A stretch of 64,000 bases of DNA, from assembly GCF_016889805.1 (NCBI RefSeq), contig NZ_CP069535.1, positions 1,922,001-1,986,000 on the forward strand, in the 5' to 3' direction. The notes below the pieces were generated by a model that was given only the letters and a program-made list of their open reading frames with translations, was not told the DNA's origin and did no database searches. Position 1 is the stretch's first letter. Each line of letters starts with the position of its first letter. The DNA comes from Rhodanobacter sp. FDAARGOS 1247 (lineage in GTDB: Bacteria; Pseudomonadota; Gammaproteobacteria; Xanthomonadales; Rhodanobacteraceae). Below, piece after piece: positions 38,160-47,813 of this stretch. A program made the position numbers and the translations under genes.

Positions 38160-39293
38160 TTGAACGCAATCGGCAATCCTCGCGAGCGCCTGGACGAATG
38201 CGAGTCGTTGCGTGGCATCGCCATTGTCCTGGTCTTTTTCTATCACTTTCTCGGCTCCTTGCGCGGCTACATGCCGAACCCCCAGGCCAGCTACGCCACG
38301 GCACTGTTTTTCGGGGGCAGTATCGGGGTGGACCTGTTTTTTGTATTGAGCGGCTTCCTGCTTTCGCTGCCCTACATCCGCGGCAGTCCGATGGTGCTCA
38401 GGCAGTTCTTCGGCAATCGTGCGTTGCGCATTCTCCCCATGTACTACCTCATGGTGCTGGCAGGCGCTGCCTGGAAGGGAGATTGGCGCGCCGCGACGCA
38501 CGCAGCCCTGTTCCAGAACATCAGCCTGGACACCCTGCTTCCGTTCGGCCTGGTCTGGTGGAGTCTTGCGATCGAAGTCCAGTTCTATCTCGTGCTGCCG
38601 CTCGCGGTCTGGCTGGCTCGCCTGAAACAGGGAAGGTACCTGCTTGCAGCCGTGTTGCTCGGCTTGTGCTTCTGCTATTGGAAACTCGCAACGCCGGCGG
38701 CGTCCGAGTTCTGGGCTGCCCAGCGCAGCACCCTGTTGGGCCGCTGGCCACAATTTGCCATCGGCATTGCGGCCGCCTGGGCACACCATTGCTACGGTCC
38801 CATGCTGCGAAGCTTGAGCGTGCGGAAGCGTCGATGGCTCGGCACGTGTGTCGCGCTTGCCGCCCTCGCCATGATCGATGTCCTGGCAGCCCATGGCCTG
38901 CGCCAGTTTGGCATGCTGCAGTTCGGGTATTGGTACGCGAATTACCTGTATGTGTCGACTCTGTGGGCCGTGTTCCTGGTGGCCCTGATCGATCTACTTC
39001 CCGCATTCCGCAAAGTCGTGGTCAACCCCGTGCTGCACCGTATCGGCTTGTGGTCGTATTCGATCTATCTCGTGCACGCCGTATTCATCGTCTTCGCCGT
39101 CGTAAAGCTGGACATCCAGCCGTCCGACGAGCTGCTGAGCCATCACTTGTCCAATCTGATGCTGTTCATCTACATGGCCGGCGCCACTTTGCTTGTCTCC
39201 GCAGCAACCTATCAACTGATTGAAAGGCCATTTCTGAGGCTGAAGCACAGCAGGTTCCTGTTGATCGGCAAGGTTCGCGAAGACGTCATGTAA
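38160..39293 (+). CDS. OafA/YrhL-type membrane acyltransferase
   Basis: 377 residues, about ten membrane helices. Acyltransferase_3 features: RGIAIVLVFFYHF near the start, and SGFLLSLPYIRG, RALRILPMYYLMVL and WSLAIEVQFYLVLP with the conserved E in LxxExxFY. O-acylates cell-surface sugars (O-antigen, peptidoglycan or exopolysaccharide); target unknown. TTG at 38160 is the only start that keeps the conserved DECESLRG stretch near the N-terminus. Codon use is looser than in neighbours, possibly acquired. Convergent with lysS. Confidence 0.85.
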   Translation: MNAIGNPRERLDECESLRGIAIVLVFFYHFLGSLRGYMPNPQASYATALFFGGSIGVDLFFVLSGFLLSLPYIRGSPMVLRQFFGNRALRILPMYYLMVLAGAAWKGDWRAATHAALFQNISLDTLLPFGLVWWSLAIEVQFYLVLPLAVWLARLKQGRYLLAAVLLGLCFCYWKLATPAASEFWAAQRSTLLGRWPQFAIGIAAAWAHHCYGPMLRSLSVRKRRWLGTCVALAALAMIDVLAAHGLRQFGMLQFGYWYANYLYVSTLWAVFLVALIDLLPAFRKVVVNPVLHRIGLWSYSIYLVHAVFIVFAVVKLDIQPSDELLSHHLSNLMLFIYMAGATLLVSAATYQLIERPFLRLKHSRFLLIGKVREDVM

Positions 39294-39354
39294 TCCGGTG
39301 CACCCGTGGCCACGAAAGCGCTCGGTGCCATCGCGCCGGTGCGCCCATTGCGCC

Positions 39355-40881
<1,527 letters not shown>

Positions 40882-40987
40882 GGGAACTCTGTTGCTCCGG
40901 GTGTCCGCAACGCGGGGCGCACACCAGATGGTCTGGGGGTTGGGTCGCAAGATGACGCGTCGAGGTTTCCCTCGGGAACCTGGCTCG

Positions 40988-41314
40988 TCAATCGTCCTTG
41001 CCGAATACTTTCTTGGCCGCGTGTCTGGTTGCATCCCAGCCTTCGCGCGCGCCGTGGCCGATGGCGATTCCCGCCTTCTTCGCACCATGGCCGATGCCGA
41101 CACCGGCGTCCTTCGCACCATGCCCGATCTTCTTGGCGACGTGTTTGGTCGCATGACCCACATCGCGGGCGCCATCGGCGACGCCGTGGCCGACAGCTTT
41201 GGCATCCTGCTTGATGCCCTGGCCGGCGCCGCCCTGCTGTGATTGCGCGGCTGCGCCGAACGCAGCCAGTGCGGCACAGGCGATCGCGATGCTGCAGATC
41301 TTCTTGCTGTTCAT
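40988..41314 (-). CDS. Small secreted Gly/His/Ala/Lys repeat protein
   Basis: 108 residues. Signal peptide to about 23 ([14 protein letters not shown]). The mature part is built of 11-residue units such as [22 protein letters not shown] and [11 protein letters not shown], likely an amphipathic helix with regularly spaced His and Lys. This could bind metal or nucleic acid or associate with the envelope. It sits between prfB and lysS on the same strand. No family recognised. Confidence 0.7.
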   Translation of the reverse strand: MNSKKICSIAIACAALAAFGAAAQSQQGGAGQGIKQDAKAVGHGVADGARDVGHATKHVAKKIGHGAKDAGVGIGHGAKKAGIAIGHGAREGWDATRHAAKKVFGKDD

Positions 41315-41350
41315 GCGGCTACCTCGTCAGTAAGCGGAAGGCGTCAGGTC

Positions 41351-42476
41351 TCACGCATCGATACGCTTGGAGCCGGCTTCGAGACCGGACTTCAGGCTGG
41401 CCTCGATGAATTCGTCAAGGTCGCCATCCAGCACCTTCTGCGTGTCGGTGCGCTCGATGCCGGTGCGCAGGTCCTTGATCCGGCTCTGGTCCAGCACGTA
41501 GTTGCGGATCTGGCTGCCCCAGCCGATGTCGGACTTGGTCGCTTCCAGTGCGTCCTTCTCGGCATTGCGCTTCTGGATCTCCAGCTCGTAGAGCTTTGCA
41601 GCCAGCATCTTCATCGCGGTGTCGCGGTTCTGGTGCTGGCTGCGGCCGGTCTGGCAGGCCACCACGGTATTGGTCGGAATGTGGGTGATGCGCACCGCCG
41701 ACTCGGTCTTGTTGACGTGCTGGCCACCGGCGCCCGATGAACGGTACACGTCGGTCTTGAGGTCGGCCGGGTTGATGTCGATCTCGATGTCGTCGTCCAC
41801 TTCCGGCGAGACGAACACCGAGGTGAAACTGGTGTGCCGGCGATTGTCCGAGTCGAACGGGCTCTTGCGCACCAGCCGGTGCACGCCGATCTCGGTCTTC
41901 AGCCAGCCGTAGGCGTAGTCGCCTTCCACCCGGAACGTGGCGGACTTGATCCCGGCCACGTCGCCGCCGCTGACTTCCATCAGCTCGGTCTTCCAGCCGC
42001 GGTTCTCGCACCAGCGCAGGTACATGCGCAGCAGCATCTCGGCCCAGTCCTGCGCCTCGGTGCCGCCGGCGCCGGCCTGGATGTCGACGAAGGCGTTGGT
42101 CGAGTCCATCTTGCCGGAGAACATGCGCTGGAATTCCAGCTTGTTGACCTCGGCGTCGACCTTGGCCAGGTCGTCGATCACCGACTGCGCGGTGTCGTCG
42201 TCGCTGTCGGCGATGGCCATCTCCAGCAGCTCACCGGCATCGGTGAGGCTGGCCGTCATGCGGTCGATGCCGTTGACGATGGTATCCAGTCGGGCGCGCT
42301 CGCGGCCCAGTTCCTGCGCACGCGCCGGGTCGTCCCAGACGGTGGGACTTTCCAGTTCGCGGGTTACTTCTTCCAGGCGTTCGCTCTTGGTGGCGTAGTC
42401 AAAGATACCCCCGAAGCGACTCGACACGGTCGCGAAGGTCGGCAATCTGGGCCTGGATGGGATTGGTCTCGATCAT
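41351..42476 (-). CDS. prfB: Peptide chain release factor 2, programmed +1 frameshift
   Basis: 374 residues once the frames are joined. ATG 42476 opens a short frame ([15 protein letters not shown]) that stops at TGA 42399-42401 in CGGGGGTATCTTTGAC. The +1 shift skips T at 42401 and continues with GAC at 42400-42398, to the stop at 41351. GGGGGT acts as the internal Shine-Dalgarno and CTT is the slippery codon, exactly the RF2 autoregulation signal known from E. coli. The mature protein has the GGQ loop ([17 protein letters not shown]) and an SPF-like tripeptide ([11 protein letters not shown]). Terminates translation at UGA and UAA; low RF2 favours the shift. Confidence 0.97.
42399..42412 (-). 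promoter_or_regulatory. RF2 recoding signal
   Basis: Minus strand GGGGG-TAT-CTT-TGA-C: internal Shine-Dalgarno, slippery CTT and in-frame TGA with a C after it, the poor-termination context. It makes RF2 synthesis depend on RF2 level. Confidence 0.95.
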
Positions 42477-42582
42477 GGTCGGAAATCGCAGGAAAACAGC
42501 CCCCGATATTAGCAGAGCGTGCGCCGTTGCACGCGGTTGCTGGCTACACTTGAGAGCTCCCGGACATGAAGGAAGATGGGCA

Positions 42583-43875
42583 ATGAAGAAATGGACGTTT
42601 CTACCCGCATTCGTCTGCAGCCTGGCCGGCCTCGGCTGCCCGCTGGCCACGCAGGCATCGGGCCCGGGAACGCCCTCTTCCCCATCGGGTTCGGATGCTG
42701 CCACGCTGGCCATCGTGGAAAAGGCACTGAACCAGGCCGACGTGCCGGCCCTGGCCCGCATGTACCAGGCCTCGAACGATCCCGTCAGTCGCGTCCTTGC
42801 CGCCATGGCGCTGGAACGCATCCACTTCAACCTGGAGAAGTCCAGCGAGGATGCACGTGTCTGCGAACGCAGCCTGATCGACAGCAAGCCTGAGGTCGCC
42901 TTCTTCTGCGCGAAATTTGCCAACGGCAACCTGCGGCTGTCCCAGGGCTCGGCCAAGGCCGATGCGGCCGAGCTGGAGATCATCCGCCGGTTCCAGGACA
43001 AGGTGGCTCCGGCCAGACTCGAGCAGATGCGGAGCTACCTGGCCAGCCAGGCCGGCACGCCACAACTTGAGCTGGTCATGCCGTCGCACAGCTTCAGCAT
43101 TCCGGTTCATCGCAGCCTGGCGCAAGGCAACCTGCCAGCCGTGGAAGTTGAAAGCGAAGGCCAGAAGACATGGCTGCTGGTCGATACGGGCAGTTCGGCG
43201 CTGACCCTGGACGAAGACAGCGCACGCAAGCTCGGCGTCGCCATGCTTGATCGAAACGGCAAGGTGGGCGGGTTTCTGTCGCACGACATCCCCGTCCGCT
43301 ACGGCACCCTGGCCAGGCTCGGCATCGGCGAGCTCACCCTGCTGAACGTTCCGGTGACCGTAGTGCCGGGGAATCACCGGCTGCTCGGCATGGACATCCT
43401 GCGGCGACTGGGCGCGTTTCGCCTCACCGAGAGCTCGCTGGTGGTTGGCGACAGCACCGATGGCGACGGCGCCTGCAGGGAACCGATGCTGGTATCCAGC
43501 GACCTCTGGGGCAACCAGCTGCGCGTGGTCACCGCCCTGTCGATCGATGGGCAACTGCGCACGGCCCTGATCGACAGCGGCACCAGCCATTACCTCGCCG
43601 CCGACCAGCATGCCCTCGACGAGCTGCACAGCAGCCCGGGGCGGCGGCTCAGGGTCCGCGACATGGGCGCGCACCAACACGCCGCGCGCATCAGCCGGGC
43701 CACCGCCGATGTCGACATCTCCGGGCAGCCATTCACCGTCACCTTCGATGTATTCAAGCAGGCCAGCCTGCCCTGGCATTACCTCCTCGGCGGCGGCGCC
43801 CTGCGCTACATGGACTTCCGTTTCGACTTCAATACCCGGCATACCTGCCTGCTGATCCATCCCGACCGGCATTGA
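42583..43875 (+). CDS. Secreted protein with two aspartyl-protease motifs
   Basis: 430 residues. Signal peptide to about 26 (LPAFVCSLAGLGCPLATQA), then a helical segment and two beta-rich lobes, each with a retropepsin-type site: LLVDTGSSALTL (Asp201) and ALIDSGTSHYLA (Asp331). Having both half-sites in one chain would make a bilobed, pepsin-like enzyme, whereas bacterial retropepsin-like proteins usually carry one. GGAAG sits upstream of ATG 42583. Divergent from prfB. Protease activity is inferred from motifs only. Confidence 0.75.
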   Translation: MKKWTFLPAFVCSLAGLGCPLATQASGPGTPSSPSGSDAATLAIVEKALNQADVPALARMYQASNDPVSRVLAAMALERIHFNLEKSSEDARVCERSLIDSKPEVAFFCAKFANGNLRLSQGSAKADAAELEIIRRFQDKVAPARLEQMRSYLASQAGTPQLELVMPSHSFSIPVHRSLAQGNLPAVEVESEGQKTWLLVDTGSSALTLDEDSARKLGVAMLDRNGKVGGFLSHDIPVRYGTLARLGIGELTLLNVPVTVVPGNHRLLGMDILRRLGAFRLTESSLVVGDSTDGDGACREPMLVSSDLWGNQLRVVTALSIDGQLRTALIDSGTSHYLAADQHALDELHSSPGRRLRVRDMGAHQHAARISRATADVDISGQPFTVTFDVFKQASLPWHYLLGGGALRYMDFRFDFNTRHTCLLIHPDRH

Positions 43876-43879
43876 CCGT

Positions 43880-45550
43880 TCAGCTCGCCAGCGCCTGCTG
43901 ATGCACTCCCCTGACCGCCCGCCCCGACGGATCGGCTGCGCTGGCGAAGGCCGGGTCCCAGGCCAGCGCCGCGGGTGACGAGCAGGCGATCGACTTGCCG
44001 CCGGGCACGGTCGCCGCGCAGGCCTCGCCGGGGAAATGCTGTTCGAAGATGCGGCGGTAAAAATAGGCTTCCTTGGTCGCCGGCGTGTTGAACGGGTAGC
44101 GCGCCGCCGCCGCGGCAAACTCGCGATCGGTCACCGCCTGCTCCGCGTGCGCCTTCAGCCCGTCGATCCAGCCGTAACCCACGCCGTCGCTGAACTGTTC
44201 CTTCTGCCGCCACAGGATCGAATCCGGCAGCGCGCCGTCGAACGCTTCACGCAGTACCGCTTTCTCGATGCGCCCCTGCCCGGCCATCTTGTGCTTCGCG
44301 TCCAGGCCCATCGCCACGTCGATGAATTCCAGGTCGAGGAACGGTACGCGCGCCTCCACGCCCCAGGCCATCATCGCCTTGTTCGCGCGCAGGCAGTCGT
44401 AGCTGTGTAGCGCGTCGAGCTTGCGCACGGTTTCCTCGTGGAAGGCCTCGGCCGACGGCGCCTTGTGGAAGTACAGGTAGCCGCCGAAAATCTCGTCCGA
44501 GCCCTCGCCCGAGAGCACCATCTTCACGCCCATCGCCTTGATCCGCCGCGCCAGCAAGTACATCGGCGTGGCGGCGCGGATGGTGGTGACGTCGTAGGTT
44601 TCGATGTGGCGGATCACCTCGGGCAAGGCGTCAAGCCCTTCCCAGAACGTGTAGACGAAGCCGTGGTGCACAGTGCCCAGCGCATCGGCGGCGACCTGCG
44701 CCGCGGCCAGGTCGGGCGAGCCGTCCAGCCCGATCGCGAACGAATGCAGGCGCGGCCACCATGCCTCGCTGCGATCGTCGTCCTCGACCCGTTCGCGGGC
44801 GAACCGGGCGGCACAGGCGGCGACCAGCGAGGAATCCAGTCCGCCCGACAGCAGCACGCCATACGGCACGTCGGTCATCAGCTGGCGATGCACGGCCTGC
44901 TCGAACGCCTTGCGCAAGGCCGGTGCCGCCACGTCATGGCCGCGCGTGGCGGCGTAGTCGCGCCATGGCCTGGCGTAGTAGCTGCGCAATTCGCCGCTGG
45001 CGCTGTCGTAGACATGACCCGGCGGGAACGGCGCCACATCGGCGCACACGCCGACCAGCGCCTTCATCTCCGAGGCCACGCACAGGCGGCCTTGCGCATC
45101 GTGGCCCCAGTACAACGGGCAGACGCCGATCGGGTCGCGGGCGATCAGGTAGCGCTGCGCCTCGCCGTCCCACAGGGCGAACGCGAAGATGCCGTTGAGC
45201 CTGCCCACGAAGTCGCCGCCCTGCTCGCGGTACAGCGCGTTGATCACCTCGCAATCCGAGCCGGTGGTGAAGTCGTAGCTGCTGGCAGCACGCAGCTCGC
45301 GGTGGTTGTAGATCTCGCCATTCACCGCCAGCGCCAGCGCGCCGTCGCGCGATCGCAGCGGCTGCGCGCCGCTGGCCGGGTCCACGATGGCCAGCCGCTC
45401 GTGTACCAGGATCACCCCGGCATCGACGAACACCCCACTCCAGTCCGGCCCGCGATGGCGCTGGCGCTGCGACAGTTCCAGCGCCTGCCGGCGCAACGCA
45501 GCGAGGTCATCGCCCGGCTGCAGGTCGAACATTCCGAAGATCGAACACAT
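43880..45550 (-). CDS. asnB: Asparagine synthetase B (glutamine-hydrolysing)
   Basis: 556 residues, very close to E. coli AsnB (554). Starts MCSIFGMFDL, so Cys2 becomes the N-terminal glutaminase nucleophile. The synthetase domain has the P-loop LLSGGLDSSLVAAC and SGEGSDEIFGGY. Makes asparagine from aspartate, glutamine and ATP. An upstream in-frame ATG (45625) lies within the terminator region and is not used. Immediately upstream are an intrinsic terminator (45580-45613) and an Asn-rich leader peptide gene (45638-45760), implying attenuation by Asn-tRNA charging. Confidence 0.96.
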   Translation of the reverse strand: MCSIFGMFDLQPGDDLAALRRQALELSQRQRHRGPDWSGVFVDAGVILVHERLAIVDPASGAQPLRSRDGALALAVNGEIYNHRELRAASSYDFTTGSDCEVINALYREQGGDFVGRLNGIFAFALWDGEAQRYLIARDPIGVCPLYWGHDAQGRLCVASEMKALVGVCADVAPFPPGHVYDSASGELRSYYARPWRDYAATRGHDVAAPALRKAFEQAVHRQLMTDVPYGVLLSGGLDSSLVAACAARFARERVEDDDRSEAWWPRLHSFAIGLDGSPDLAAAQVAADALGTVHHGFVYTFWEGLDALPEVIRHIETYDVTTIRAATPMYLLARRIKAMGVKMVLSGEGSDEIFGGYLYFHKAPSAEAFHEETVRKLDALHSYDCLRANKAMMAWGVEARVPFLDLEFIDVAMGLDAKHKMAGQGRIEKAVLREAFDGALPDSILWRQKEQFSDGVGYGWIDGLKAHAEQAVTDREFAAAAARYPFNTPATKEAYFYRRIFEQHFPGEACAATVPGGKSIACSSPAALAWDPAFASAADPSGRAVRGVHQQALAS

Positions 45551-45579
45551 GATTGCGGCCTCTCGGTTGGTAAACAAAC

Positions 45580-45613
45580 CAAAACAAAAAGGCCCGCACT
45601 GGGCGGGCCTTTT
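45580..45613 (-). terminator. Attenuator terminator in the asnB leader
   Basis: Minus-strand 11-bp stem AAAAGGCCCGC / GCGGGCCTTTT with a 5-base loop, then TTTTTGTTTTGG. It lies 29 bp before the asnB ATG and after the leader peptide. The 5' arm GGCCCGCC can instead pair with GGCGGGCC in the leader (45647-45654). Confidence 0.85.
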
Positions 45614-45637
45614 GCGTACTTTCATGGAGACTTGCAG

Positions 45638-45760
45638 CTACGCGCGGGCCCGCCAACGGTTGGCGTTATTGTTCGCGCGATTATTGGTGTTGCCGGCCAG
45701 CACGAAGCCGCGCGCGGAAGCCGCGGTGGGGTTCAAGCTGCTGGTGGCGAAGGAATGCAT
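45638..45760 (-). CDS. Asn-rich leader peptide of asnB
   Basis: 40 codons from ATG 45760 to TAG 45638. The second half reads GNTNNRANNNANRWRARA: seven Asn among eleven residues (24-34), mixing AAT and AAC. Stop, antiterminator segment and terminator follow in the order of classical his, thr and trp attenuators. When charged tRNA-Asn is scarce, a ribosome stalled on the Asn run would leave 45647-45654 free to pair with the terminator 5' arm, allowing asnB transcription; otherwise the ribosome reaches the stop, covers it, and the terminator forms. Start is not backed by a strong Shine-Dalgarno. Function is inferred. Confidence 0.7.
   Translation of the reverse strand: MHSFATSSLNPTAASARGFVLAGNTNNRANNNANRWRARA
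45647..45664 (-). promoter_or_regulatory. Candidate antiterminator segment and pause hairpin
   Basis: GGCGGGCC (minus strand, 45647-45654) is fully complementary to GGCCCGCC of the terminator 5' arm. It overlaps the 3' part of the palindrome CCAAC-G-GTTGG (45653-45663), which can act as the alternative pause hairpin. Confidence 0.6.
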
Positions 45761-45846
45761 GGCTCAACTTGAACAGATCATCCGACGCTTGGCAAGTGCT
45801 GGCACAGCAGTGACGCCAGCGGCCGCTTGCCGCTACATTGCCGCCA

Positions 45847-46953
45847 ATGAGCCCTGACGCAACACGGATGTCTGCCCGCTCCCGCACCGACCCGGCACCG
45901 ATGCCCGCGGGAGGGCGGCCACTGCGCTGGTGGATTCCGCTGCTGGCCTGGTTGCTGCGCGGTTTCTATTTCGGCCGCATCCGCATCGTCGGTGCCCATC
46001 GGCAACCCGTGCCGCGACGCGGCGGTCGACTGATCGTCAGCAGCCATCGCAACGGGGCGATCGACGGCTACACCGTGCTGCGGGCGTTTCCCGGGGTGCA
46101 GGGGCTGGTCTCGATCCAGTTGCTGCGGCATCCGCTGCTGCGCTGGATGTTCGATGGCATCGCGGTGGTGCGCGACAAGGACCGCGAGCGCTACGGCATA
46201 CATCGCGCCGCGTTCGCCCATCCCGTCGACGCCGGCTGCGCCCAATTGCGTGCGGGTGGCGATCTGGCGATCTTTCCCGAAGGCAGCAGCGAATGGGGCT
46301 GGCGACCGCTGCCTTACCAGCGCGGCGCGGCGCGCATCGCGCGCACCTTGCTGGATGAGGGTGTGGCACTGGAGGTGGTGCCGCTGGGCCTGCACTACCA
46401 GGCGCCGGACCGCTTCCGTTCGCGCGTCGAGGCGCTGGTCGGCGTACCGGTGACCTTGCCTGCACGCGACGCCGATGAATCCGATCGCGACTGGGAACGG
46501 CGCATTCATCAAGCGATCGCGACCGCACTCGACGCGGTCTCGGTGAATTGTCCGAACCCGGAGGTGTTTGCGGCGACGGAAGCCTGGGCGACGGTGCGGG
46601 CCGCAGCGGGCGAATCCTATGCGCTGGCGTTCATCGATGCCCAGCAGCACCCGCAGACACAGCCGCCACGACCACGCACCCGTTCATGGCCATGGGACTG
46701 GCTGGTGGTGGCGGCCTTCATGCTGTTGGCGGCGCCGGTGCTGCTGGCCGGCCGGTTCGCGGGTAGCAAGGCGGATGCGCGCAATACGGTGAGTTTTTTC
46801 CGCATCGTGGGCGGGCTGCTGGTGGCGATGGTCTGGCTGCCCTGTCTGCTGTTGATGACCGGGTTCTGGCCATGGCCGCTGCTGGCGCTGTGGTCGCTGG
46901 CCGCGCTCGGCTGGTGGCGCTGGCCACATGTGATGCATCGGGGGAATCCATGA
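45847..46953 (+). CDS. Lysophospholipid acyltransferase-family (PlsC-like) protein
   Basis: 368 residues. Acyltransferase block 1 appears as SSHRNGAIDG (His with Asp six residues on), then block 3 as FPEGSSEWG. Two hydrophobic helices lie in the C-terminal third (LVVAAFMLLAAPVLLAG and LLVAMVWLPCLLLM). Likely acylates a lysolipid or lipid-like alcohol at the inner membrane. It is the first of three coupled genes: the PAP2 phosphatase starts within its stop codon. Exact start is uncertain; ATG 45847 and ATG 45868 are both possible. Confidence 0.8.
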   Translation: MSPDATRMSARSRTDPAPMPAGGRPLRWWIPLLAWLLRGFYFGRIRIVGAHRQPVPRRGGRLIVSSHRNGAIDGYTVLRAFPGVQGLVSIQLLRHPLLRWMFDGIAVVRDKDRERYGIHRAAFAHPVDAGCAQLRAGGDLAIFPEGSSEWGWRPLPYQRGAARIARTLLDEGVALEVVPLGLHYQAPDRFRSRVEALVGVPVTLPARDADESDRDWERRIHQAIATALDAVSVNCPNPEVFAATEAWATVRAAAGESYALAFIDAQQHPQTQPPRPRTRSWPWDWLVVAAFMLLAAPVLLAGRFAGSKADARNTVSFFRIVGGLLVAMVWLPCLLLMTGFWPWPLLALWSLAALGWWRWPHVMHRGNP

Positions 46954-47813
46954 ACATGCCACGCAGCGCGCGCTGGATCGGCCATGCCTTCGCCGCCGAG
47001 CTGTTGCTGATCCTGGTGCTCGGCAGCGTCGGTGCCTGGCGGCTGGACGACGGCGACCTGCACGCCGCCAGCGTGCTTGGCGGCATCGCCTGGCTGCTGT
47101 TGCTGGCCGCCAGCCTGGCCGCGCCCGGCGGTGGCTGGGCGAACTGGAAAGGCACGCTGCAGTTCGTCGCCTGCTGGCTGATCTTTCCGCTGTTCAAGGC
47201 GATCCGCGAGGTGTTCATCCGGCACACCGCCGACGCGACGCTGCTCGCGCTGGATCGTGATCTGTGGGGTGGCCGCAGCCTGCCGGAACACCTGCTGGGC
47301 TGGGAACGGCCGTGGTTGTCGGAGCTGCTCAGCAGCGGCTACTTCCTGTTCTATTTCGTGGTGCTGCTGCCCGCGATGGTGTTCAGCGTGCGGCGCAACA
47401 GCCCCGAGGCGAAAGCGTTCTTCCTCGGCCTGACCCTGATGTATCTGGTCGGCTTTGCCGGCTACCTGCTGGTGCCGGCCGGCGGGCCGTACATGGCGTT
47501 TCCCGAAGTGTTCCCCTATCCCGTGCACGGCGGCGCGATGACGGCCCTGCTGGCCGGCGTGGTCAAGGCCGGCATCACCGGCATGGACGTGTTCCCCAGC
47601 CTGCACAGCGGCATCGGCGTGTACGTGCTGGGCTTCTTCGCGCTGGGTGGCTATCGGCGCATCGCGCTGCTGCTGGCGCCGATCATCCTGGCGCTGGTGG
47701 TGGCCACGTTGTACCTGCGCTATCACTACGGCATCGACGTGCTGTGCGGGATCGCCCTCGCCGCCGCGGTGCTCGCCTTCATCCAGCGTTACCGCAAGGA
47801 AACCCTCGCATGA
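46950..47813 (+). CDS. PAP2-superfamily membrane phosphatase
   Basis: 287 residues, about six membrane helices. The PAP2 signatures PSLHSG (C2) and RYHYGIDVLCG (C3) are clear; the C1 Lys-x6-RP block is modified. Could dephosphorylate a lipid phosphate or transfer a head group, as in inositol-phosphotransferase-like members. Overlaps both neighbours by ATGA, so the acyltransferase, phosphatase and PEP-synthase-like proteins are made together. Confidence 0.85.
   Translation: MNMPRSARWIGHAFAAELLLILVLGSVGAWRLDDGDLHAASVLGGIAWLLLLAASLAAPGGGWANWKGTLQFVACWLIFPLFKAIREVFIRHTADATLLALDRDLWGGRSLPEHLLGWERPWLSELLSSGYFLFYFVVLLPAMVFSVRRNSPEAKAFFLGLTLMYLVGFAGYLLVPAGGPYMAFPEVFPYPVHGGAMTALLAGVVKAGITGMDVFPSLHSGIGVYVLGFFALGGYRRIALLLAPIILALVVATLYLRYHYGIDVLCGIALAAAVLAFIQRYRKETLA

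Noticed and set aside
45681..45887. 68-codon minus-strand frame over the asnB leader
   Set aside because: A different frame from the Asn-rich leader, Arg/His-rich with no ribosome site; the 45760 frame fits the attenuator.
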